A stretch of DNA of 7,295 bases from an uncultured Bilophila sp. (GTDB lineage Bacteria; Desulfobacterota; Desulfovibrionia; Desulfovibrionales; Desulfovibrionaceae). The stretch lies in NCBI GenBank assembly GCA_959604115.1, contig CAUHBW010000198.1, positions 1 through 7,295 on the forward strand, given 5' to 3'. A model generated the notes under the pieces. The model ran no database searches. It was not told the DNA's origin and saw only the letters and a list, made by a program, of their open reading frames with translations. Of this stretch, positions 1 through 5,423 are shown piece by piece. The translations under genes and the position numbers were made by a program. Each line of letters begins with the position of its first letter. The stretch's first letter is position 1.

Positions 1-300
1 CTCTTCGATGAGCACGGAACGGACAACTCGTCCCTCCGGTCCTGTCTGACGGGTAACCAGAACATTGCCAAGCAGCCGTTCCGCGTGTCTCCGCGCCGAT
101 TCCGGCCCGTCGGCGGTCAGGACGCCGCCCGCTTTGCCGCGCCCACCCGCATGGATCTGAGCCTTGACCACCAAGGTACCCGCACGCAGCTTCGCCGCCT
201 GTTGGGCGACCTCTTCAGATGTCCGCGCCACTCCTCCGGCAGGAACCGGAATACCGAAGGAGCGGAACAACTTTTTTGCCTGATATTCATGAATATTCAT
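1..300 (-). CDS. sucC: Succinate-CoA ligase (ADP-forming) beta subunit, N-terminal part
   Basis: Partial gene: 100 codons are open from ATG at 300 to the left edge with no stop. The protein starts MNIHEYQAKKLF, the signature start of SucC, and continues into the N-terminal ATP-grasp domain with VVKAQIHAGGRGKAGGV at residues 44-60. This contains the nucleotide-binding Lys46 and the GRGKAGG loop of the family. SucC with SucD interconverts succinyl-CoA, ADP and phosphate with succinate, CoA and ATP in the cytoplasm. A good ribosome binding site (AAAGGAGT) lies 6 nt before the ATG. Only 21 nt separate it from korC, so co-transcription with the kor genes is likely. In that setting it would convert the Kor product succinyl-CoA to succinate and gain ATP. 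The related malate-CoA ligase beta subunit shares this N-terminus and cannot be excluded from 100 residues. sucD would be expected to the left. Confidence 0.93.
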   Translation of the reverse strand, partial: MNIHEYQAKKLFRSFGIPVPAGGVARTSEEVAQQAAKLRAGTLVVKAQIHAGGRGKAGGVLTADGPESARRHAERLLGNVLVTRQTGPEGRVVRSVLIEE

Positions 301-321
301 GTAAACTCCTTTCACCTGTTG

Positions 322-882
322 TCAGGAGGCCGCAGCGATTTCCCGGCGATCGCGTACAAGCTTTTCGCCGAGATGCAGTGCCCTGAGATTATTTTCATGA
401 AAGGCCGAAGGGAAACGCTTGGCAAGGCATTGTTCCAGCGAGGTGAGCCGCACCACACCAGTCAGTGCGGCGAGAGCCCCAAGCGCACAGATGTTGAATG
501 CCTGTACACGACCTAATTCCTCCAGTACTGCATCGTGCATTGGTAACGGGACATGACGGACATCCAGCTTCCCGGCAACATTGACGAGGTGGCTGTCTGT
601 GATCAGTATCCCGCCAGGACGAATGGCGGACTGGTATTTTATGAACGACGCCTGATTCAGGGCCACGAGAATGTTCGGCTGCGTGACTTTTGGAAAATAG
701 ATGGGGCCATCGGAAACGATGACATCGGACCGGGTAGCTCCGCCGCGTGCCTCTGGACCGTAGGCCTGCGACTGCACCGCCGTGAGCCCCTCGTAGAGTA
801 CTGCGGCCTCGGCCAGCAAAATGGCCATGGTGATGACACCCTGCCCCCCCGAGCCCGAAAGAAGGAAACGGTATTTTTCCAT
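322..882 (-). CDS. korC: 2-oxoglutarate:ferredoxin oxidoreductase gamma subunit
   Basis: Complete 186-residue protein, the usual length for the gamma domain of 2-oxoacid:ferredoxin oxidoreductases. Near the N-terminus it has GSGGQGV (residues 10-16), followed by SQAYGPEARGGATRSDV (38-54), the two hallmark motifs of KorC. No membrane segment or cysteine cluster is visible; the subunit is soluble and structural, completing the alpha-beta-gamma-delta enzyme. The ATG lies 3 nt past the korB stop, and its ribosome binding site AAGGAG is inside the last korB codons, so translation is probably coupled. The stop lies 21 nt before sucC. Family membership is clear. The assignment to 2-oxoglutarate rather than another 2-oxoacid comes mainly from the partner subunits and the sucC neighbour. 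Confidence 0.92.
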   Translation of the reverse strand: MEKYRFLLSGSGGQGVITMAILLAEAAVLYEGLTAVQSQAYGPEARGGATRSDVIVSDGPIYFPKVTQPNILVALNQASFIKYQSAIRPGGILITDSHLVNVAGKLDVRHVPLPMHDAVLEELGRVQAFNICALGALAALTGVVRLTSLEQCLAKRFPSAFHENNLRALHLGEKLVRDRREIAAAS

Positions 883-885
883 AAC

Positions 886-1683
886 TCACTCCTTAAGGCC
901 GCTGATGATGTTTTCGTACTCTTCGCAGTATTCCGGCTCCTCACGATCGGCAAAGACGCCGCGGGGTATCAACGACGGATTTTCCTCCAGCTTCCGGGAA
1001 CCCAGGGGAGCCGTATGATCCCGGTAGAACTCGAGCATTTCCACCGGCCCGCCGAGCTTGTTCTTACGCCCGAAATAGGTGGGACACTGAGACAGGATTT
1101 CCACTACAGAAAAGCCCTTATGGATCATGGCTTTCCCGATCAGAGAAGCCATCTCCCGCACGTGGTAGGCCGTTGTCCTCGCCACGAATGTCGCCCCAGC
1201 ACCGAGTGCCAGACGCACTGCGTCGAAATCTCGGTCGATGCACCTGTAAGGCGCAGTGGTGGCAAGGGTACCTCGCCCGGACATGGGTGAATACTGTCCG
1301 CCGGTCATGCCATAGATGCGGTTATTCATGATGATCGCAGTCATATCGATGTTACGGCGGGCGGCATGGATGAAGTGGTTGCCGCCGATGGCGGTGGCAT
1401 CGCCGTCACCCATGGGCACAATGACCTTCAGGTCTGGGCGGGACAGTTTGATTCCTGTGGCGAAGGCCAGAGCGCGCCCGTGCAGGGTGTGCATAGTGTG
1501 GAAGTCAACATACCCCGCCACTCGCGAAGAACAGCCGATGCCGGACACCATCACCAACGATGATGGATTAAAGTTCATGGCATCTACCTGATGCAGCAAC
1601 GCATTCAGAATCATGCCGTGCCCGCAGCCAGGGCACCAGAGATGCGGAAAAAAACGTTCACGCACAAGATGCTGTACGGGCAT
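886..1683 (-). CDS. korB: 2-oxoglutarate:ferredoxin oxidoreductase beta subunit (TPP-binding)
   Basis: 265-residue beta subunit carrying thiamine diphosphate and a [4Fe-4S] cluster. Visible features are WCPGCGHG (Cys17, Cys20), GIGCSSR (Cys51) and SQCPTYFG (Cys200), the four cluster ligands of this family. The TPP-binding GDGDATAIGGNHF begins at residue 92 and is closed by the Asn pair at 120-121. The HTLHGRALAFATGIK and MTGGQYSPM stretches are typical of KorB. The reading frame stays open further upstream to 1752, but that ATG lies deep inside korA. I chose the ATG at 1683 because it gives the canonical N-terminus, sits 1 nt after the korA stop, and is preceded by a GGGAGG Shine-Dalgarno sequence. 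The enzyme decarboxylates a 2-oxoacid, forms the acyl-CoA and passes two electrons to ferredoxin. Confidence 0.95.
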   Translation of the reverse strand: MPVQHLVRERFFPHLWCPGCGHGMILNALLHQVDAMNFNPSSLVMVSGIGCSSRVAGYVDFHTMHTLHGRALAFATGIKLSRPDLKVIVPMGDGDATAIGGNHFIHAARRNIDMTAIIMNNRIYGMTGGQYSPMSGRGTLATTAPYRCIDRDFDAVRLALGAGATFVARTTAYHVREMASLIGKAMIHKGFSVVEILSQCPTYFGRKNKLGGPVEMLEFYRDHTAPLGSRKLEENPSLIPRGVFADREEPEYCEEYENIISGLKE

Positions 1684-1684
1684 A

Positions 1685-2833
1685 TCAGAACCCCCTCCCT
1701 TCGACGACACGCATGACATTTCCGATATCCGTAGGCGTGATGAGCTGCCCATCCATACGATTGATGAGGAAGACCCGATCGGGCTCCCTGGCAGCCTGTT
1801 TCACCTGTGCACAAATCTGCCCCATATTCATCTCGACTACGTAAAGGGTACGAGCTTTTTCTGTCAGCCGGGCGATGAGCGTGGCCGGGAACGGCCAGAG
1901 CGTCTGAAGCTCAATAAGCCCGGCCCGAATACCCCGTTCACGCAGCGTGTTGACCAAATGGAGCGTGCTCCGTGCCGAACTGCCGTAAGAAATGAATATC
2001 TGCCGTGCATCGTCGAGATACAGTGCCTTATAGCGGGCAATCTCGTCCGCCTTGGCCTCAATCTTATCCACAAGGTGATAGACAAGCTTGCGTACCTCAT
2101 CCGGGTTTCCGGTGGGGAAGCCCCATATGTCATGATAAAGCCCGGTAACGTTGTAACGATGCTCACCGCCGAAGTCCGACATGGGCAACCGCCCGTCATC
2201 TCGAGGCAGATAGGGGTGGTAGTTCACGCCTTCCTTCACTGCCGTCTTGAGGCGCTCCACAACCGGAATTTCGCCGGGTTCGGGCAGCTCCAAGCGCTCC
2301 CGCATATGTCCCACTACCTCGTCGAACAGCAGAATGACAGGAGTACGATAGGTTTCCGCCATGTTGAAGGCTTCAACGGAAATCTTGAATACGTCCTGAA
2401 CCGAAGATGCCGTAAGCGCGATGATCGAATGATCCCCATGCACACCCCACCGGGCCTGGTTGACGTCGCCTTGCGCCACCTTGGTGGGTAGCCCCGTGGA
2501 CGGCCCGCCACGCTGTACGCTGGTCACCACGCACGGAATTTCCGCCATCACGGCATAACCGAGTGCTTCCTGCATAAGTGAAAAGCCGGGTCCGCTGGTA
2601 GCTGTCATGACCTTATTTCCAGTCATGGAAGCACCTACAATGGCGCACATGGAGGCTAGTTCGTCCTCCATCTGGATGAAATGCCCCCCGCACCTGGGGA
2701 GTTCCTCCGAAAGAATTTCAGCGATCTCCGTGGACGGCGTAATAGGATAGCCCGCGAAAAAACGGAGTCCCGCATATAACGCACCACGCACGCAGGCCTC
2801 ATTGCCCTGAACAAAACGCACGGTATCGCTCAT
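1685..2833 (-). CDS. korA: 2-oxoglutarate:ferredoxin oxidoreductase alpha subunit
   Basis: 382-residue alpha subunit, the normal length for KorA. The N-terminal pyrimidine-binding-type domain shows FFAGYPITPSTE (residues 25-36), QMEDELASM (54-62), TSGPGFSLM (79-87) and QRGGPSTGLPTK (107-118). The last of these is the conserved loop next to the active site in 2-oxoacid:ferredoxin oxidoreductases. The C-terminal part resembles the transketolase C-terminal domain, with the conserved ISYGSSARS and LIELQTLWPFP segments. There is no gamma fusion, because gamma is a separate gene (korC). The start overlaps the korD stop as ATGA, which suggests translational coupling. With KorB it forms the catalytic core oxidising a 2-oxoacid to acyl-CoA. 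2-Oxoglutarate is the best guess from overall similarity to KorA and the adjacent sucC; a branched-chain or other 2-oxoacid remains possible. Confidence 0.95.
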   Translation of the reverse strand: MSDTVRFVQGNEACVRGALYAGLRFFAGYPITPSTEIAEILSEELPRCGGHFIQMEDELASMCAIVGASMTGNKVMTATSGPGFSLMQEALGYAVMAEIPCVVTSVQRGGPSTGLPTKVAQGDVNQARWGVHGDHSIIALTASSVQDVFKISVEAFNMAETYRTPVILLFDEVVGHMRERLELPEPGEIPVVERLKTAVKEGVNYHPYLPRDDGRLPMSDFGGEHRYNVTGLYHDIWGFPTGNPDEVRKLVYHLVDKIEAKADEIARYKALYLDDARQIFISYGSSARSTLHLVNTLRERGIRAGLIELQTLWPFPATLIARLTEKARTLYVVEMNMGQICAQVKQAAREPDRVFLINRMDGQLITPTDIGNVMRVVEGRGF

Positions 2834-3045
2834 GAAGCTTCTCCTTGCGGTTCCTTACCCCGTCCAACGCAGGTTATAGCCAAATCGGGACAGTACAGTT
2901 CGCACAGACCACAAGCGACGCAAAGTTCCGGTTCGGCGACGATAGCCTTTTCCTCCGAGTCTAGGCCAAGCACCTCTCGAGGGCAGAAGGCCACGCAAAT
3001 GCCGCATCCCTTGCACCAGGCGCGGCGTATCGAAACGCTTTCCAT
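2830..3045 (-). CDS. korD: 2-oxoglutarate:ferredoxin oxidoreductase delta subunit (2[4Fe-4S] ferredoxin)
   Basis: Small 71-residue dicluster ferredoxin. Two CxxCxxCxxxCP motifs are visible: Cys11/14/17/21 and Cys42/45/48/52. Each binds one [4Fe-4S] cluster, and the pair relays electrons from the KorAB active site to free ferredoxin. An ATG at 3060 would add five residues, but it has no Shine-Dalgarno sequence. The ATG at 3045 has GAGG spaced 5 nt upstream, so I prefer 3045. The gene ends in an ATGA overlap with korA and is the first gene of the kor block. It is preceded by 108 nt holding two small hairpins. Its placement directly before korA, in the order D-A-B-C, makes a subunit role far more likely than a free ferredoxin. 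Confidence 0.9.
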   Translation of the reverse strand: MESVSIRRAWCKGCGICVAFCPREVLGLDSEEKAIVAEPELCVACGLCELYCPDLAITCVGRGKEPQGEAS

Positions 3046-3048
3046 ACT

Positions 3049-3054
3049 CACCTC
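3049..3054 (-). promoter_or_regulatory. Ribosome binding site deciding the korD start
   Basis: GAGGTG on the minus strand lies just before the ATG at 3045, with the GAGG core spaced 5 nt from it. It lies inside the five extra codons that would be coding if translation began at 3060. The upstream ATG has only CACATGATCT before it, so this site supports the shorter protein. Confidence 0.6.
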
Positions 3055-3077
3055 ACGCATAGATCATGTGAAAGGCC

Positions 3078-3109
3078 AAAAAGAAAGACCCCGTACGGTA
3101 AGCCGTACG
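3078..3109 (-). terminator. Hairpin plus T-rich tract before korD (weak terminator or attenuator)
   Basis: On the minus strand a perfect 7-bp stem (CGTACGG, loop CTTA, CCGTACG; 3109-3092) is followed after GGGT by the T-rich tract TCTTTCTTTTT (3088-3078). The T tract is interrupted and not flush with the stem, so termination would be partial. Because CGTACG is itself a palindrome, the same bases also form a direct repeat of CGTACGG at 12-nt spacing, so a protein-binding site is an alternative reading. It lies between the MmgE/PrpD gene and korD. I see no convincing -35/-10 pair in this gap. Confidence 0.4.
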
Positions 3110-3118
3110 ACCCTATCC

Positions 3119-3134
3119 AAAAGCCCAAACGGGC
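3119..3134 (-). terminator. Short hairpin with T4 downstream of the MmgE/PrpD gene
   Basis: The minus strand reads GCCC-GTTT-GGGC followed directly by TTTT, 20 nt after the MmgE/PrpD stop codon. The 4-bp stem is very short, so on its own it would be a poor terminator. It is notable only because it sits directly before the second hairpin at 3109-3092. Confidence 0.25.
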
Positions 3135-3153
3135 AAACTGGCGCATGGAGAAA

Positions 3154-4509
3154 CTAGCGTAAAGCTTCGCTCAAACGGCTCATTGGCCCCTGCTCAAGCC
3201 GCTCGACGGCTTCGAGAAGAGCCGTTGCCTTTCCCGGCGGAAGGACGCTTGCTGTTTCGGTAAGAAATTTTCGACGGATATCCTCAAAACTAGCCGGATT
3301 TTCTGGCATTCCTTTTGGTGTGTCGATTCGGAAGGAAAGATGTCTGCCGTCGGCGAGGTCAGCGGAAAGAATACCCGCGCGCAAGGCTGGAAAAGCCTCC
3401 GTAAGTGCGGGATCTTCCCGCACTTCAATACGGCGACAAAGTGAAAGGAGCCGGGGGACAGAGGCGAACGTCGCCATATCGCGGCGAGAAACATTTCCTC
3501 CATCCAGTGCCAGCGCAACAGCGCAGGGAATGGAAAAACGGCATTCTTGAATCGTTTTCGGTTCGGGATTGTTCAACACCGCACTGTTACGGTAGCCGTC
3601 ATAACGCAGATGGGTGATTGCATCCGTGGAAAAACCGCTCCGTTGCAGTTCTGCACGGAGAAGGAGCGCCGCGTCGATCGCGGGGAAGGTATGCCCGCAC
3701 GCGGAATATGGCTTATGGTAAACACTGAATATTTCTTGACATTCCAGTCGACAAAAAAGCCAACGGGAATCGTACTCGCCCGCATAGGCATGGAAAAAGC
3801 CTTCGCGCGCTTCAAGAACACATGCGGGGGCCGTCATCCCCTCTGAAGCGAGCAAAGCTGCCGTCAGCCCGTCGAGGGCCGCCCTCCCCGCGTGGAAATG
3901 CTTGACTGTGGCCCCGTCCTCAAGAAAGGCAAACAAACCAGCAGCACTGGAGGCTGCAATCCCCATACTGTGAACAATGCCCATTCCGTCAAGCCCGAGT
4001 AACACCGCGCAAGCAACCGCCGCACCGAAAGCCCCCGCTGTCCCAGTAGAATGAAAACCTCGACTGCGGTGGGCCTTGTCTATGCAGCGGCACAGCCGCC
4101 CCGCCGCCTCGTACCCGCAAGCCAAAGCTTGGATCAACTCTCTGCCGGAAACATCGCGCTCTTCAGCAAGAGCCAACGCTGCGGGAATAACGGTTGCAGC
4201 GAGGTGTAGGCCGGAAACTCCACTGTGTGAATCATCGAGTTCTTCAGCATGCCCGACAATCCCATTGTGAAGGGCCGCCCGCACCGCCGTCCCCGTACTG
4301 GGGAGGCCAATCAACGTACAATTGCCTCCCCCCCACGCCGCCGTCGCGCCAGCCACGGCCCGGAACGAACCGGAATCCGTCCCGGCAAATGCCGCCGCCA
4401 AAAAATCAATAAGGCATTGTTTCGCCTTGGCGATGAGAGCATCGCTGAGGGGCACTGCTTGCAGATCTACGATACGGGAAGCCAACTGCTGGATGAGGGG
4501 GACGGCCAT
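3154..4509 (-). CDS. MmgE/PrpD family protein (2-methylcitrate dehydratase-like)
   Basis: 451 residues, the normal length for the MmgE/PrpD family, which includes 2-methylcitrate dehydratase PrpD, cis-aconitate decarboxylase and iminodisuccinate epimerase. Visible family segments are HAEELDDSHSG (87-97), GFHSTGTAGAFGAA (151-164), VKHFHAGRAA (202-211), EGFFHAYAG (236-244) and YHKPYSACGHTFPAIDAA (264-281). Residues Asp93, His102, His153, Lys203 and Lys266 fall where the active-site residues of cis-aconitate decarboxylase are placed (as I recall them), so a working lyase or isomerase is plausible. The protein is cytoplasmic, with no signal peptide. The substrate cannot be read from the sequence; a tricarboxylate or related hydroxy acid is the family expectation. 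The ATG at 4509 is preceded by AGGTG and lies 13 nt after the GntR regulator stop, so the two form an operon. No prpB or prpC homologue is in the window, which argues against a plain methylcitrate cycle. Confidence 0.88.
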   Translation of the reverse strand: MAVPLIQQLASRIVDLQAVPLSDALIAKAKQCLIDFLAAAFAGTDSGSFRAVAGATAAWGGGNCTLIGLPSTGTAVRAALHNGIVGHAEELDDSHSGVSGLHLAATVIPAALALAEERDVSGRELIQALACGYEAAGRLCRCIDKAHRSRGFHSTGTAGAFGAAVACAVLLGLDGMGIVHSMGIAASSAAGLFAFLEDGATVKHFHAGRAALDGLTAALLASEGMTAPACVLEAREGFFHAYAGEYDSRWLFCRLECQEIFSVYHKPYSACGHTFPAIDAALLLRAELQRSGFSTDAITHLRYDGYRNSAVLNNPEPKTIQECRFSIPCAVALALDGGNVSRRDMATFASVPRLLSLCRRIEVREDPALTEAFPALRAGILSADLADGRHLSFRIDTPKGMPENPASFEDIRRKFLTETASVLPPGKATALLEAVERLEQGPMSRLSEALR

Positions 4510-4522
4510 AAGTGCACCTGTG

Positions 4523-5239
4523 TTATTCTATTTCATGCAAAAACCGCTCTTTTGAGCAGAGCAGGTGCTCACGCATCCGGGATGCTGCGAGCTCCTTGTC
4601 CCCTGCCTGGATCGCTTCAAAAATAGCCTTGTGCTCCTGAATTCGGATGTGACTGATCTCCACTTGGTTGAGCCCTTCCTTCATGGCTTGCCATAAAGGT
4701 TTTTTCAATACATCCACTAGGCTGCTGATGGAATGTACAATAATTTCGTTTTGTGTGCTCTTGGCGATACCGAGATGGAACTGCACGTCCGCTTCGGCGT
4801 ATCCGGTCCGATCACCCTTTCCGATAGCCTTCGCAATACGTTCCAAACATCCTTTCAAGCGGAGAACGTCTTTTGCTGTAGCCCGCTCAGCCGCAAGATA
4901 AGCGACGCCGGGTTCTAACCCAACGCGGGAATCGACCATCGTGAAGGGATCAACATTGGGAATAAAAATGGTCTCCAGAGAAAACGCCTTTTCCTCATTT
5001 TTAGGCAGTTCTACCACAAAATTCCCCTGACTATGACGGACCTCAAGGATCCCCATCAATTGGAGTGCTGCTATAGCTTCCCGCAGGGTGTTGCGGCTAA
5101 TGTCCATCTCCTGCGCGAGCACCCGTTCCGGGGGCAGCTTGTCCCCTATGGCGTACCGGGATGCTATCACGGATAGTAATGCCTCAACGGCAAGCATGCT
5201 CTTCTTCTGTTGTTGCTTGATTTTTGGGAAATCGACCAC
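4523..5239 (-). CDS. GntR family transcriptional regulator, FadR subfamily (FCD domain)
   Basis: 238-residue regulator. The N-terminal winged helix-turn-helix covers about residues 15-77 and includes LPPERVLAQEMDISRNTLRE and the wing RHSQGNFV. The C-terminal helical FCD ligand-binding domain shows the metal-binding pattern Asp151, His155, His203 and His225, with spacing close to that of LldR-type regulators. This suggests a metal-bound carboxylate effector. The frame stays open to 5677, but that would run 254 nt into the neighbouring dehydratase gene. I placed the start at GTG 5239 because GGGAGG lies 5 nt upstream and the protein then has the usual FadR-subfamily length; the first in-frame ATG after it is residue 15. 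It is followed 13 nt later by the MmgE/PrpD gene. It probably controls the flanking catabolic genes, perhaps itself too, in response to a pathway acid. Confidence 0.92.
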   Translation of the reverse strand: MVDFPKIKQQQKKSMLAVEALLSVIASRYAIGDKLPPERVLAQEMDISRNTLREAIAALQLMGILEVRHSQGNFVVELPKNEEKAFSLETIFIPNVDPFTMVDSRVGLEPGVAYLAAERATAKDVLRLKGCLERIAKAIGKGDRTGYAEADVQFHLGIAKSTQNEIIVHSISSLVDVLKKPLWQAMKEGLNQVEISHIRIQEHKAIFEAIQAGDKELAASRMREHLLCSKERFLHEIE

Positions 5240-5244
5240 AAACG

Positions 5245-5250
5245 CCTCCC
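5245..5250 (-). promoter_or_regulatory. Ribosome binding site of the GntR regulator (decides GTG start)
   Basis: GGGAGG within AAAAGGGAGGCG on the minus strand, 5 nt before the GTG at 5239. It is the strongest Shine-Dalgarno match anywhere near the regulator's 5' end and supports the non-ATG start. Its GGAGG core is complementary to CCTCC at 5308-5304 in the leader. Confidence 0.65.
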
Positions 5251-5255
5251 TTTTG

Positions 5256-5283
5256 CTTATATGGTTGGCAAACACCCTTCCAA
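5256..5283 (-). promoter_or_regulatory. Possible promoter for the GntR-MmgE/PrpD operon
   Basis: The minus strand has TTGGAA (5283-5278) and TATAAG (5261-5256) with a 16-nt spacer, a moderate match to a sigma-70 promoter (4/6 and 5/6). Transcription would begin almost at the Shine-Dalgarno sequence, leaving a leader of only about 15 nt, which weakens the call. The arm of an 8-bp inverted repeat (5278-5271) lies inside the spacer and could be an operator half. Confidence 0.22.
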
Positions 5284-5343
5284 GGATAACAATGATTCCC
5301 TGCGGAGGAATCTGCCGTACCCACGGTTTTAGGGTGTTCCTCC
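5271..5343 (-). repeat. Overlapping inverted repeats upstream of the GntR regulator
   Basis: This part of the 184-nt gap holds several inverted repeats. An outer 8-bp pair AACACCCT (5338-5331) / AGGGTGTT (5278-5271) encloses a 4-bp hairpin CCGT/ACGG (5326-5315) and a 6-bp hairpin GATTCC/GGAATC (5312-5294). Competing with these, GGAGGAA (5343-5337) is perfectly complementary to TTCCTCC (5310-5304), and the CCTCC core of the latter also complements GGAGG in the regulator's ribosome binding site. This could be an attenuator-like RNA leader or DNA operator sites for the regulator. I recognise no known riboswitch class. Confidence 0.35.
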
Positions 5344-5388
5344 CACCGTAGCAAGCCCTTCGAGCATAGGGGGACGCGAAGAGAACCT

Positions 5389-5416
5389 GGGCGACCACCG
5401 CATCTGGCGGTCGCCC
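5389..5416 (-). terminator. GC-rich hairpin after the enolase-superfamily gene
   Basis: A perfect 8-bp inverted repeat, GGGCGACC (5416-5409 on the minus strand) and GGTCGCCC (5396-5389), with a 12-nt loop. An alternative fold gives 10 pairs with a 3-nt bulge. It begins 7 nt after the dehydratase stop codon. The downstream tract AGGTTCTCTT is only mildly T-rich, so it may work as a leaky terminator or protect the 3' end of the mRNA. The same structure forms on the plus strand, but no plus-strand gene ends here. Confidence 0.45.
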
Positions 5417-5423
5417 ACCACCA

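Noticed and set aside
553..1290. Plus-strand open frame (245 codons) opposite korB and korC
   Set aside because: Antisense to genes with full family motifs; the translated sequence is low in recognisable structure and matches no family I know.
1613..2491. Long plus-strand open frame (292 codons) opposite korA
   Set aside because: It lies antisense to a clearly conserved korA/korB region, has no recognisable motifs or sensible start context, and is typical of shadow frames in GC-rich coding DNA.
3154..3518. Overlapping minus- and plus-strand frames inside the 3' part of the MmgE/PrpD gene
   Set aside because: They are out of frame with a conserved gene, have no ribosome binding site of note, and show no family features.
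5294..5350. Possible tRNA in the gap before the GntR gene, prompted by the GGAGGAA/TTCCTCC pair
   Set aside because: The paired segment is only about 40 nt and lacks a T-loop (GTTCRA) motif, an anticodon arm and a CCA-proximal arrangement.
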